Assembly: GCA_013397455.1 (NCBI GenBank)
Contig: VYZB01000056.1
Coordinates: forward strand, 986,703 to 1,050,702
Length of the DNA: 64,000 nt
From: Crotophaga sulcirostris
Lineage: Eukaryota > Chordata > Aves > Cuculiformes > Crotophagidae
Reading direction: 5' to 3'
In this document: positions 1-22,000 of the stretch, in pieces
Layout of the letters: the number at the start of each line of letters is the position of its first letter
Position numbering within the stretch: position 1 is the stretch's first letter
Made by a program: the position numbers and the translations under genes
Notes under the pieces: model-generated
What the model was told of the DNA's origin: nothing
What the model saw: only the letters and a program-made list of their open reading frames with translations
Database searches by the model: none

Positions 1-126
1 ATAATCTTTAAATAACGGCACAAAACTGAGAAAGTCCTCCCAAAGCCCGCCCCAGTGGAATCGCCCGAGTCTAGCTGGAGGGGCTGATCTGTCTGAGAGC
101 AGAGTCTCTGCAGCAGGGAAGGGGCA
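1..126 (-). other. RAB35: RAB35 3' UTR, start
   Basis: This follows the TAA stop of RAB35 (127-129) and runs off the left edge. No AATAAA on the minus strand is seen in these bases, so the poly(A) site lies outside the window. Assignment as 3' UTR is by position only. Confidence 0.8.
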
Positions 127-9390
<9,264 letters not shown>

Positions 9391-12300
9391 CTACGACAAA
9401 CAAAGACAGCAAGATCTTTGAATACAGTCATCTTGGGTGTCAGGTAACACAACAGAATTGTACCCATTCATTGTATTTTTAACTAACTGGGATCTTTCTA
9501 CGCAGAAAATTCAGATAACCACCTTGACCGTTCACCTCAGTCCTCTCCTTGAAGATTTGCTCAAGCACACTGCAGTCACTCACAGACTCCGTATGCTTCT
9601 TGTAGCAGTACAGGGAGGTTTGTCCCCTCCTTCCTCCAGCCCTTAGCATGCTCTCAAACAGTGGTTTTTGAACTGTGGTCAGTTCTAAGAGGTCATAAAA
9701 GAGTAACAATTAAAAGTAAGTTTATGATCAGTAGGCTTACATTTGCTGAGGAAAGATCAAAAAATGAGTCTGTCCTGCTAATTAACAAGTACTCAGAGCA
9801 TTGCTCTGAACTGCTCTATTGAATTACACTTGCACATTGTGCTTAACATCACTGCCTACCTCCCATTCATGTATGCCCTGCTGAACAGCAGTGGAATTTG
9901 GACTACTTAGACAATCAGACTAGGGTTTGGGGCTATAAAGCTTACTTTATCATGGCCACAGTTTAACAGAAGCCTAAACCAAACAGGGGAGCTGGGAACC
10001 ATTGTTCTATACTGCATCCAAAACAGGCTGGTTCCACACCTAGCAGGAGGGACTCACACCTTTCTGAAGTTGTACCTTTTGCCAAAATGTTCCATGGGAC
10101 ATTTCTCCCAGTGCTTCGAATAGCCCTCCATGCAGATTTTCCTTAAATGAATGTTTGCACCCTGATCACACTCTGTAGCAAGGACACATTTTTTACAGTG
10201 CTTCAAATAAGAATCATAAACTCACTCCTGCACACCCAACCAAGGGAATCTAGGGATCTGAATGCCTCAGAGTTGTTATCTCTGCATGACATCTCTGCTT
10301 GTTAAGGACCTTTCCTCTCCCTTCCCCTAAAAAAGAAGTCTGCTATGGCATGAAGAGGAAATCCAACTTCACCAGGGTGATTACCTATTATTTTTTTCAG
10401 GTAGAAGTTATCTAAGCTGATTATTTTGATGATGTAGAACTTGCAAGTTCCTAAGAGAAGACCTGTGCAAAAGGCATATGCAAAGACTATACAGAACTCT
10501 TGATAGTTCTTGGCTGCTGGCATCTGAAGACAGTTGCCAGCAAAAAAACAACCCTGAAAACCTGCATGATTCCAGTTAGACAGATCTCATCTGCAAAGAG
10601 TTCGAATCACCAGAAATTTGGAGAAGCCATGATCATTTTTCTTTAAGCATTACAGATCTTAAAGAAAAAAAGGATGTTACTAAAAAATACAAAGTTGCAG
10701 CTTGCATACATACACCAATACCTCTGAGTTCAAAACAAGCAGCAGAGCAGCTCCTAAAGTTTAGCAGAGGACTGGTAATTTATCTAGAGCTAAACCCCAG
10801 CTGGCTAAGGAAAAAGGAAACAAGGTTTCAGCAAGTGCCATGCTTCTCCATCACGCAGCCTTGGCCTGCAGCTTAACAAAAAGAAAGCAGATGCTGGAAC
10901 CCACAACCTGTCAGACCACACAACCTTCTCAAAAGCCAGTGGTCTTCAGGCTGCACTGCAGAGCTGCATGGGCCACACATGGCCGTTGCTCTGTCCGGCT
11001 CCCACCGCTGCATGGACACAGTCTCATTAGTACTGCCCTCCACACTCAGGCAGCAAAGAGCAACCTCCTGAGCTCAGGAAGTTCCACGTGCTTCCAATGA
11101 CACACAAACACTGCCTCAGATCCGCACAGTTCACCTACAGAGAAACCACTCTCTTTGTGACCCTCTTGCTTCCCACACAGAGTTATTTGAAGAACTGGGA
11201 AGAGAAGGCTCGCGGAGTCTCTTTGCTTGTTGAAGGCAGCAAAATGAAACAAAATTTAAGAAGGCCTATTGGCTTTGCAAAAGCAAAATCAAAAGTAAAT
11301 TTCTGTGCCATACCAGTTTCTAAACCCCATATCTTACTGAATCGTAGATTAAATTTAAAAAGCACAAGTGAATTACAGAAGCACATGTAAAGCACAGATC
11401 TTCTGTACTGTTTTTAAATATCTGGCACATCTGAGATCACCAGCAGCTTTTCAAGATGACCTGTTCTAAAAACACACAAACCTACTACCCTCTTGGCATA
11501 TTTGCATACAGAGGAAAGCAAACGAGACATCTTATTCAGTGTCTGCCCACTTCCTACTGCAAGGAATAAACATCAATAAACAAGGCAAGCAAACTGGTTT
11601 GTGAAAGCAGGGACAAAGCCTTCCTGTTGGGGTTAGGAAAAACAAAAACAAAAAATCAATGCTCCAACTACGTAGTGAGATTTAATTACAACAACAGAGA
11701 ACCACAGGCAACCTGACAATTCTCACAACACTTTTTCCCTCTCAGCAGATTCACTATAGGGACTCTAGGAGACTCAGCTAAGAAATTTCATTTAATTGTT
11801 TTAAATGAGAAGAAGCCTTCCTCAGAGTTTTCACCATCCTGTTTATCTTGCCTGAACAGTTTTGAAACTCATCAGCAAGCAGGAGAATTACTGCTCTACT
11901 CAAAACGCAGCATTTGGTTTTAATAATCCATAGGCTCCCAAATCCACCCAGCGTTTTAAAGCTGTTTTGAAGCTGGTGCCTTTTCTCCCTCTATAGATCC
12001 TTTCATGTAGACATGGTTTAGTACAGAATAAAAACTACATACAGCTAAAGCTTCAGGAGGTGACAACTGCCAAGAGCGTGCAACATTACACTTTCACCCA
12101 AGTGCCGTGCCTCCCTGCGTGCTGGGACCTGCTGCCTTATGGGCCACACCTCTATCAAAAGAAGAGGGTGGATGCCATCTTCTCCAGATTATGGAAATTA
12201 AACTGTGAGCTGCTGGAGTGTTCCCAACACCGCAGCAGACTGAAGGCAGGAATCTTCCCAGTCCCAGTTCTTACACACCTCGACCAAAGAACCAGGCACA

Positions 12301-12692
12301 TGCCAAGTTCAACGCCAGCCCTCCAGAAGTTTCTGAAGCCACTGCACAAGTATTTACAGGTCTGTTTTCAAAAATCTACAGCTACCCCTTATCCATAACC
12401 ACCTCAGGTACCTGCATCCTGCACTGTAACAACATACACAGCACTACCAGCTCTGCAAGGGTTTATTACAGAAAGTGACAAACTCCAGAACTGAAACTTC
12501 AGGTTGGGGCACGGAAAGAGTCTTAAGGAATAATTAAGGTAATGAAGAGCATTAACAGGTAGTAGTTGCCACACTGGAAACAATGGTCCCTAGGGCGGAG
12601 GAGCAGCCAACCCTTCCCAACTGCCTGTCACAGGGAAGGGAATTCCCTCCTCAGCGGGCGCCTTCAGAGCAGGGGCTGCTGCCCTGACTTAT

Positions 12693-12825
12693 AATCACAG
12701 AACGGTTTGGGTGGGAAAGGATCTCAAAGCCATCCAGTTCCAACCCCCTGCCATGGGCAGGGACACCTCCCACTGGGTGAGGATGCTCAAAGCCCCATCC
12801 AGCCTGGCCTTGAGCACCTCTAGGG
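12693..12825 (-). mobile_element. CR1 LINE 3' fragment
   Basis: It opens with AATCACAGAACGGTTTGGGTGGG and carries the CCATGGGCAGGGACACCTCC block. It ends close to the CpG-rich start of RAB35 intron 1. It is short and 5'-truncated. Confidence 0.88.
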
Positions 12826-12839
12826 AAGTGTCACAGCCG

Positions 12840-13039
12840 CCTCACCCTCCTCCTTCTCCTCACCCTCATCCTCCCCCTTCCGGGCCCGGCCGAGAGGAGA
12901 CCGGCGGGGCCCGACCCCTCACGCCCCTCGCTCACAGCCCCGCCCCGACAGCGCAGCCCCGGTCCCGGGGGGAAAAGGTCCACCCGGCCCGACCCGGCCC
13001 GGCCTGGCCCAGCCCTGCCGCGCCCTCAGGGCCTCTGAC
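12840..13039 (-). promoter_or_regulatory. RAB35: CpG-island flank of the RAB35 promoter
   Basis: Dense CpG and runs of CCCGG/GGCCCGGCC appear abruptly after AT-rich sequence and run into the gap. RAB35 exon 1 has to be within the adjacent gap, so this is best read as the intron-side shore of its CpG-island promoter. The core promoter and TSS are not visible. Confidence 0.6.
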
Positions 13040-13725
13040 NNNNNNNNNNNNNNNNNNNNNNNNNNNNNNNNNNNNNNNNNNNNNNNNNNNNNNNNNNNNN
13101 NNNNNNNNNNNNNNNNNNNNNNNNNNNNNNNNNNNNNNNNNNNNNNNNNNNNNNNNNNNNNNNNNNNNNNNNNNNNNNNNNNNNNNNNNNNNNNNNNNNN
13201 NNNNNNNNNNNNNNNNNNNNNNNNNNNNNNNNNNNNNNNNNNNNNNNNNNNNNNNNNNNNNNNNNNNNNNNNNNNNNNNNNNNNNNNNNNNNNNNNNNNN
13301 NNNNNNNNNNNNNNNNNNNNNNNNNNNNNNNNNNNNNNNNNNNNNNNNNNNNNNNNNNNNNNNNNNNNNNNNNNNNNNNNNNNNNNNNNNNNNNNNNNNN
13401 NNNNNNNNNNNNNNNNNNNNNNNNNNNNNNNNNNNNNNNNNNNNNNNNNNNNNNNNNNNNNNNNNNNNNNNNNNNNNNNNNNNNNNNNNNNNNNNNNNNN
13501 NNNNNNNNNNNNNNNNNNNNNNNNNNNNNNNNNNNNNNNNNNNNNNNNNNNNNNNNNNNNNNNNNNNNNNNNNNNNNNNNNNNNNNNNNNNNNNNNNNNN
13601 NNNNNNNNNNNNNNNNNNNNNNNNNNNNNNNNNNNNNNNNNNNNNNNNNNNNNNNNNNNNNNNNNNNNNNNNNNNNNNNNNNNNNNNNNNNNNNNNNNNN
13701 NNNNNNNNNNNNNNNNNNNNNNNNN
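13040..13725. other. Assembly gap (686 N), hides RAB35 exon 1
   Basis: The stretch is all N. The left flank is a CpG-rich ramp and the right flank starts inside a CR1 fragment. GC-rich promoters are a usual cause of such gaps in bird assemblies. The 52-nt first coding exon of RAB35, its 5' UTR and promoter are inferred to be here. Confidence 0.95.
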
Positions 13726-13950
13726 CGAGTCCAACCTATAACCCAACACTAACACCAACCCATCATCTAAACCATGGCACTGAGTGCCTCATCCAATCTC
13801 CTCTTAAACACCTCCAGCGACGGCGACTCCACCACCTCCCTGGGCAGCGCATTCCAATGGCTAATTACCCTTTCAGTGAAGAACTTTTTCCTAATATCGA
13901 GCCTAAACTTTCCCTGACGAAGCTTGAGTCCACGTCCTCTAGTTCTGTCA
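13726..13950 (-). mobile_element. CR1 LINE fragment abutting the gap
   Basis: On the minus strand it encodes a still-open stretch of the CR1 ORF2 C-terminus ([45 protein letters not shown]). It closely matches the copy at 58867-59142. Its 3' terminal repeats are lost in the gap. A (CA)-rich run follows directly. Confidence 0.9.
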
Positions 13951-13954
13951 CTGT

Positions 13955-13979
13955 CACACACCCACACACACCCACACAT
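13955..13979. repeat. CA-rich microsatellite
   Basis: Interrupted CACACA/CCCACACA repeats sit at the 5' truncation point of the neighbouring CR1 fragment. They are short and imperfect. Confidence 0.75.
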
Positions 13980-14189
13980 GCCGAGGCACCAGTCACACAG
14001 CCACAAGAACAGTTCTTGTCAGAGCCCAACCTGCAGCTGGGGCAACCTGGAGCAAGGCGACAGGGAATGGCCAGCAGTGTCATGCAGGCCTGTCGGGCCA
14101 GTCTGGAATGAGGTTCGTGTGTTTAATGCAGAGAGGTGCCAAGGTGTGGCTCAGGAAGGGCCCTGATCCCCACACGCATTGACCACTGG

Positions 14190-14285
14190 AACCACAGAAT
14201 GGTTTGGGTTGGAAGGGACCTTAAAGCCCACCCAGTTCCAACCCCCCTGCCATGGGCAAGGACACCTCCCATGGTGCCTGCACCA
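14190..14285 (-). mobile_element. CR1 LINE 3' tail
   Basis: It has CCACAGAATGGTTTGGGTTGG, then ACCTTAAAGCCCACCCAGTTCC and the CCATGGGCAAGGACACCTCCC block, the reverse of a CR1 3' end. It is strongly 5'-truncated and lies in the RAB35-GCN1 spacer. Confidence 0.88.
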
Positions 14286-14289
14286 TCCA

Positions 14290-17200
14290 GAGCTGAAAGC
14301 CACAGGATTTCACACAGCATTCACAGTTGTCTATCAGACAGTGTCAGTGGTTTTGCTGACACTTGCACAGCAGCTGAATACAAAAATTGCAAGACTATGA
14401 CCATGTTGTAGATCATCACTGCTTTTAGGTTGAGACATGGCATAAGAACAGTCCTGGTTTTCTCTTTGTTGACTTTTCTACAAAAATACTGGTTCTTATT
14501 GGTACTTGAACTCCTGAGGTCAAACAATGCAGTGTTTTGATGTAGAATATGTAGATTACTAAGGACTTCTTTCTTTCCCATTAAGTAAGGCTCTTCAATA
14601 CATAAAATTATAACACAATTCCAAAAGGCAGTGTGCTGTTGCATCTATCTTAAAAGTAATTTTAGTTTAGCATAGTTTCAATCCAAAGTAGTGACAAGAT
14701 TATTTAAATAAACTACATTGATTTTTTTTTAATTTTAGTCATAAGTTTACAGTTCGTTGACAGAAGTGTCTTCTTAACATGCCTATGTCTTTCAAATGGG
14801 GAGAGCTGTATTAGCACTGAAAAACACAGACCTGTATGGTCAGCTGAGCCTACAAACAGGCAAAAGAAAGATGACACAGAAATTACATGAAAATATCAAT
14901 CCTTAATGCTTTTGAGCATTACAATCTAATTAGTTGTTCTAAAGATGCTTACAGAGTAGGATGCACCTACTTTGAGGATCCTTTTATAGGTTCCACAGTT
15001 ACTTTTGTCCAATTTGTATGCAATTCATCTGGCAACAAACCATCCCAGTATGGCTAAAATAGCATGTTGGGGTTGACAGGGGATTTTTAAGCATATAAAA
15101 TTGCACCTTCTAATTACTTCTGATGAACAATACAACTGATCTCTGTGGTTTTAATTACAAGCAAATTAATCTCAGCCTTCAGAAAGTATTCTCATCTCTC
15201 ACCATCAAGTCCCACACATCCTGAAATCCACTGGGCTGTCCTCCATCTCACATTCACTCTGGAGCTCATGCATTTGAAACACCACACCCTATAGCTCATT
15301 CTGCATTATCCTCAAACCTATGATGTAGCTAACTGAAGAACAGGGGAAAGGCTGGAGTGTTACCAGACAGGAGCATGTGCCATTTAACTGATAAATGCTC
15401 ACAGAAACCCTGCTCAGAAAGAGTTTGCAGCCCACACAGCCCAACACTAAAGCAACCCACCAGCACCTATCACCCACCTCAGTAAAGCACTGGGGCAGCC
15501 CATCATATAACCCAACATGTGCCTGGAGCATCAGGGTGACTGAGGACACCACATAGCTGCAGGGAGATCCCTTGAATCCAGCATACAAACCACCAGCTCA
15601 AGCCCAAAATGACAGTGACTCCTATTACCTTCATTTTTACGCTCATGAAACCTCATGATGTGAAAAGCGTGAGGTAGCAAGATGTTACCTAATAAAACGG
15701 GCAGTACAAACTGTGACTTATCTTTTAAAAAAATCAAAATATTTGAATATTTTATGCTTTCACATTTGTCTCTTTTCCATTGAAATTTTTAGCTCCTTTT
15801 AAGTTTAAACATCTCTCATAAATTATTTGATCTTGAAACACACACAGTTCAGCTGTCAATCAGAGTCAGTTGCTTGACAGTTCAAAGATGTTATTACGGT
15901 CAGCTGTGGAGAAAAACTATCTTTTACTGACAAGTGGTATTTTGAAGACATTTGAAATGAGAAAAAAAAATTCTTTAGACTTCAAGTTGGCACAATCAAT
16001 TTATGAGATCTCATGTTGTTACAAAAATTTTGGGTATTTTATCTTTCATGTATTATATTGCAGTATATAAATAGTTTAATGAAAAGTAGCTATCAAAATC
16101 AGAGTTCGGTGTTTCACTGTAATTGAAAAATCAGCATATTCTCAGTAAGTGCAAGTGAGCTCCTGCCTTTTACTCCTCCCTCTCAGAAACAGCTAAACTG
16201 AGTGTAGAAATTCAGCTGCTCTTTATGAAGAGGAATGAGTTTTTCCAGTTGCTGCCACATAAGGTGGAAATACAAATCAGTACAGCTTTACTAACAAAAG
16301 AACTTATTGGCTAAAATTCACAAGTTAATAAAAAAGGCTTCTCTTTAACTGTAATTTTCTTTCACATTTTAGGTGGAGCCTCAGTCAGAATCCAAGATAA
16401 AACAGGTAAAGCCACGGTGCCTATGATCCAAAAGCTCAAACAGCCACTCTGCAGACAAAACTTGCTCCATTTTCCTGCCTGCCTACCGTGATGAAGTGAG
16501 TGATTCCAATACAACTATGGAGCTTTTTGGCACATATTTAGTAGTTTTTGAATGGCATAAAGTTTTGTAGGTTTCAGTGCACGTTTCTGTATCGCATGGT
16601 TTAACTGCTGTTCTTGTTTGCTCAAGACAAAGCAAATTAGGTGAAAACACAGAAAAATAGGTGAAACTATTTTTAGTGTCCCGAGACTGCCACATTGTTC
16701 AGAGCATCTAGTTGAGTTTTCACACTTTGATTATTACCAATATAGTCTTAAGAGGGTTTAAGATTTGCAGGTATTTTGGAAGGCAAAATCAGAATTAAAA
16801 AACAGCTTCAGAATGCAGATAAATGTTGTAAGTGGAATCCAGCTTCAATCAGACCAATTTGGAGTTTTGTAGAAATAGTCAACTGCAGCAGCACAAGACT
16901 GGAAAGAAATAGTCACAGCTTGGCTTCCTAGCTGATCATAAACTAAACACAGCACCACCACTGCGCTGTTGGAAACAACATCCAGATCTTGTGTTGGGAG
17001 AGGCAGCAGTGTTATGTGGGGCTTGCAGAGTAAGATCTGGTCCAGCAGCAGACACCAGGAACCGAACAGGAAACAGAATGAACAAATATAGAGTACAGCA
17101 GTGCAAGTTTAGAAAGCATGGAAATCTGTGAGAAAAGAGGTAGAAAATCTAAACTTGTTCCATCTGAGAGCACTGAAGCAACTGCTGGAAAAAAAACCCC

Positions 17201-18440
17201 ACAAAACAAACCTATTCTCAGCATCTGTGGAAGCAGGACAAGCAGCTATGGACTCAAGTAGCAGCAAGGAGTAGTTTTTTGGGTTTTTTTAATACACGAG
17301 GTGAGCTCCGACAGTCTGAAAAGTTTATATAATGAAATAGATGGCATAGAGAGGTTATGGAATCTGCATCATACTGTGCTATACAAAACAATTATATGGA
17401 AACCACTTAGGAACGGTTCAGTTAGAGCTGAGCCGATCTTAGGTAAGGGGTCAAATAGCTGATTTTCCCAGGTCCTTACAATGGTATTCCACCAAGTCCT
17501 ACAGCAAATCTCTGTTGCAGCAGCCTACACCACAGACCCGGGAGCTGACATAACATCAAGAACTTTTGACAGATGCTTGTACTTTTGACCAGAACTCCCA
17601 AATATCTACTCGAGATAGAATAACATGCCTCAAACAGCAAAATACAGTTTGCTGCTGCTGCCACAGGAATCAGCAAATTGGTTCCAGAGGAACGTGTGTT
17701 CCCATGAGTTTTATGCTCTCCAAGTTTATAATGTGTAGTATTGTATTCTTCTCCCTTCATCATGGTTTGAGCCATCCAGAGTTAAATGCAAGGAAGATTC
17801 CCCTCCACACCACTCCCCTATTTGAAACAACGAATCTTAATGCTCTCACTTCTCAGGTGAAACCAGCTTCTGTGTGGTTTCATAAGATACGTAAGGCTCA
17901 CTTAACTATTACTCTACATAGAATGTAAAGCTCATCTCATTTTTCCTTCTAAAAACTTGTATTCTGCAACAAGATTTTCACTATTGCCATCAAGTGGTGT
18001 AAAAGGTATTAGTAAATTAAAATAATGTTTTCTGAAAGAGAACTGTGTGGCCAGGTAAAATAAAATACAGCTTGCTTGGAGCAATAAAACTCACTGACAA
18101 AGAAAAATCTGTATGTTGGAAGTGCTAAGTATCTTGTGAAGCCTTTGAAGATATAAAAATAGGGGACTTTTCACAAGTTGGATAACTAAAAAGCTGTCTG
18201 TAGTCAAAAATACTTTAGCAATTAATAGGAACAATTACTTACAAATTTCATTAAATGACAGTCCTGGCTTGGTTTTAAACCCTAGCTTGCCTCAGTTTTT
18301 CAAAAGGTATTTATAGATTACAGCACTACCCACTCTACAAACTGTATGTCCTAGACAAAGCAGGTCCAAAAAGTAAATCATAGTCCAAGTTTGTTGACAA
18401 ATGAATTTGTAAAAAGAACAGTTTACAGCAGAAGGATCAA
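14290..18440. other. Intergenic spacer between RAB35 and GCN1 3' end
   Basis: This is AT-rich sequence with many short homopolymer runs and no gene that I recognise on either strand. Only short open frames without family resemblance occur. One 33-nt open segment with good splice signals on the plus strand (16373-16405) is described as a finding. No tRNA, CRISPR or terminal-repeat element was seen. Confidence 0.7.
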
Positions 18441-18450
18441 AGTCAGAGCC

Positions 18451-18456
18451 TTTATT
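18451..18456 (-). terminator. GCN1: Poly(A) signal AATAAA, GCN1 distal
   Basis: The plus strand reads TTTATT. It is followed on the transcribed strand by U-rich runs (TGTTCTTTTT, CATTTGTC) within about 50 nt, fitting a cleavage element. It is the better-placed candidate for a normal 3' UTR. Confidence 0.5.
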
Positions 18457-19007
18457 AAATGTTCCTTCTTTAAACAGACTGCATTTAATCCCCCTTTCGC
18501 ATCTGTCATTTCTAAGGCTATTTTAAATAGTTTTACAGGGATTTTCAGTCTTCAGAACTGTCACAAGCAGCAAGTTAGCAGTACACAAAAACAATACACT
18601 TTCACTGAGTTCTATTCCAGCTTCACAGGGTCCGTGGAAAAGACCACCAGTTCCCTCAGTACTGGAGTTTTTGCACAGACCCTGGAAAGGAAATGGGTGC
18701 CACCAGAGTTTAAGCCTGATGTACTCTAGCCACATCTCACAATTGGCCACAGTTTACCAGTATTGATTAGTATTTCTGTTCCTTGTCCATTATCTGTTTC
18801 AAAAAAGGGACCAAATTTTCAATTTTCAGCTAATGTGGGTCTAATTAAGGCTATTCTGGTATATTTGATACTAAAATACTCTCTGGGAGTCCTTGTCACA
18901 AAATTCCATCAGAATTAACATTTTCAAAAATGAAAACATTTAAAATAGGTGTTTGAATTGAAATGCTGATGCAGCGGTTGGTTCAGTGTTTCCTTGTCTT
19001 CTGGAGC

Positions 19008-19013
19008 TTTATT
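19008..19013 (-). terminator. GCN1: Poly(A) signal AATAAA, GCN1 proximal
   Basis: The plus strand reads TTTATT. It overlaps two extra in-frame TAA codons after the TGA stop. A U-rich stretch occurs some 60-90 nt downstream. If used, the mRNA would have a 3' UTR of only about 20-30 nt. Confidence 0.5.
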
Positions 19014-19014
19014 A

Positions 19015-22000
19015 TCACGTCAGGATAGTGTCATCAATCTGTTCATCGGAGTCAGCCTGGCCAGCCAGCTTCTTCAGAGATCTCCTGCAGCTTTCATTGA
19101 GGAGTTCCAAGCTGGCAGCATCTAGAATCTTGGAAACTGACTGTGGAAGGAAGACAAGGCCAATTACCAATTCCTTATAAGATGCCATTCAAAAGAAGAA
19201 TAAATCTAAGTGTCTTACAAGCTCTATTTATCTAAAATCTTTAAAACATACCAAACTCCTTCATCTGGTTTTATGATTCCAGACATGGGAGCTATCGAAA
19301 AGCAACTAAGACTTAGAGAAGAGGTCTGAAAATGGATGTACAAAGTAGTCTGTCCTAACATACTCTCTCTAGTGCCTCTCCTGCTGCAGTTAGATTGTAC
19401 AAGTGACAAAGGCAATGATCCAGCAGTCCCAGCTGAGGCAACTGCAGCACAGTAAGGGCTTAAGGCATTCTGAAAGCAAGGCTGGGAGGTATGTTCAATA
19501 CCTGGATTTTACAAATACTGCACTGAAAGGTTGTACAGTATCAATATTTATCATGAGAACACTGGTGAAATTTTGAATGCAAACAGCAGTGCCCCACTCA
19601 CATCTGTTTCATAAGACACTGCGCCCAGCACATCCTGAGGCTGCAGCTACAAGATTTAACTGTACCCAGAGCAACGTGACACAGCCTTCTACCAACAATT
19701 ACATCTGCTTCTGTCTCATACCTCAAGCACTTCTTCACCCGCTCTCATCTTCAGAAGGTTGACAATAGCTTGGTCACTGTAGGCTCTTACACTGGTGTTT
19801 TTGTCTTTTGTGTTGTCCAGAAGTGCTTTGAGAATTGGTTTAATTGTCTGAGGATCCAGTGGGGGAAGATGGTTTTTATTTGCCCACCAGATCATCTTTT
19901 CTGCAACTAACTTTATGTCACTGGACGAGTTCTGAAGACACTAAAGGAGACAAAGATGCACTTAAACTCAGACATACCAAGGACAGGTATTTAAAGCAGT
20001 AGTTTTTCTTTTTTTCTAAACCATAAAAAACTCACAGGTACACAAGAGGTAAATCTGTTACCAACAAGTTTGACTTATCTGTGTAACACTAAGAGTTTAA
20101 ACCTTGAAAACAAGGCATTTCAAAAGAAAACTTCTAAAAATGTGGTTGACAAGAGGGTCACATGCTTCTCTCAACTGTCTCAGGAAATGACAGTGACCAC
20201 TTAGTTCAGCAAAAGCTGACAGCACCAACGCCTCTGTAAAACACACTCCATCAGCAGCATCAGTCAAGTCTGTCTCTGGTTGGAGTCCAATGTGCATTTC
20301 AATTTTATTGTAAATAAAATTGTGTATTTTTCATTCAATCTCAACACATATAAAATACAAAAGCTGCCATCTGAATGTAAGCTGCATTGTTAATTCTGTG
20401 ATAAAGGTATTTGGATATCTTTTGGTACTTATTTCATATTTTAATACAATACTACAATATAAATCAATGAAGAATGGTGTCCTGTATTGTGTCAACATGC
20501 ATTTTTTATATTTTTTCAAGTAAACTGAAAAGAAGTATAAAACCTGAAAAGGTAACACATTTTTATTTACAATACAGATGACAGACAAAATAAAAAGCAG
20601 CTCTCCTGCTCCAGCACTGCCTCTCACTCTCTTCCCCTATCTCTTCTAAGACACTGAAAACACCCTGAGGTTCTGATGTTCTAAATTAAAATCCTATCTG
20701 CTACGAGTGATACTTTTATGGGGGCTGATGTCCAAAACAAAAAAATCCACACACCAAAAAAACAAAACAACTAGGAAGGGAAGGAATTTTGAGGCAGAAT
20801 AATTAATAGATATGAATTGAAAAAAGTGTTAACTTCAGTACTGTCTTTTCTCACAGTCTTTATTTAGGAGCTGCTCCCTTCCACAAAAGTGGTTGAGGTA
20901 GGTGTTTGATGCATTTCTAACCAAGTCCCTTTGACCTTTAGCAACCTTAAAAAACCTCACACCCCCCATTCTCTGCCAGCTATTACCGCAAAGGAAAAAA
21001 TGAATTCATAAGAATCAAACCTGAAGTTTGCGACAGAAAAATCAAAAGCCAAATTTCCATTCTACAGCAGGGACCATGGTTTTGTATTCACAACCGCAAA
21101 GCAGGCTGATCAAGTGATTCTGTCTGTACTCTGCCACAGACATACATATCTAGATTTTTGAGGATCAGCAGATTTAGAGCTTCCCAAGATAAGGCAACTG
21201 AGCTTGCAGTTTTCATGCTGGGTTACAATATAGAAATTCGATAGAGAAAACCACCCCTGAGCCAGCTCAGAGTCCGCTCACAGAAGAACATCATCAAGCA
21301 GTACTCATAAGAACTCTCACCTTAATGAAAAGATTGGAAAGTTTTGGAGGCAGGTTGCCTCCTCCTTCTATGTGGTATTTCATCAGAAAGCCCATCCCTC
21401 TGATGCCACTGACTGCAATGGGAATCTGTAAATAAAAACAAAAATGGGTATAATTACAGCAGAGTTCAGCAGCCTTTACAACTAGGCTGACGGTCTCACA
21501 GACTGGTGACCTTTTGCGGAAGGCTAAACACATCTTTCAAAACACTGTAGCATGCAAAGCAGGAAAACACTGGGTTAATGTTATTGGATAATATGATGAA
21601 AAATCATAATGTGACTACGAGCCACATGGACTAAGGTGGCAACCACAGAGCCCCCAAGTTCCCTTGTAAACCTGGGCCATGAATGAGAATTTTAATGAGG
21701 AGACAGATGTGTAATTGACTGCCAATTAAAGTTACTCTGCAGCTGAAGATTAAATAATCTTCATCTCCACAGAGACCAGAAACTCAATCAGAACAATCAC
21801 GTAATTTCACTACAAAAACTGCAACTAGTCAAGGGAGAATCCTCAGATTTCACTTGGGGGGTTTTGTTCTGTTTTATAACACAGAGAACCTTCACACCTT
21901 TTGTAACTACTCCCAAAAAGCACTTGCAGCAGAACTTGCCCACTCACATGCAGCACTTACCCTGTCAGCAGTGGCATTGCTGAGGATCATCTCCTGAACA

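Larger units (their letters stand above)
9391..13039 (-). other. RAB35: RAB35 intron 1, with CpG-rich 5' end
   Basis: This sequence lies between exon 2 and the assembly gap. Most of it is ordinary AT-rich intron. A CR1 fragment sits at about 12693-12825. From about 12840 the composition changes sharply to GC- and CpG-rich, including a pyrimidine-rich run near 12838-12885, as expected just downstream of a housekeeping first exon. The exact exon 1 border is hidden, so the upper limit is a bound. Confidence 0.75.
18440..19014 (-). other. GCN1: Likely GCN1 3' UTR
   Basis: This lies downstream of the GCN1 stop on the transcribed strand. Minus-strand AATAAA hexamers occur at 19008-19013, two bases after the TGA stop, and at 18451-18456. 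Using the distal one gives a 3' UTR of about 570 nt; using the proximal one leaves almost none. Which is used cannot be told from the sequence. Confidence 0.6.

Noticed and set aside
12711..14111. 466-residue open frame on the plus strand across the gap
   Set aside because: It is open only because 686 N bases carry no stops. The flanks are reversed CR1 tails and CpG-rich intron.
18391..18729. 112-residue plus-strand frame near the GCN1 3' end
   Set aside because: It lies opposite the probable GCN1 3' UTR and has no recognisable domain. The base composition is like the surrounding spacer.
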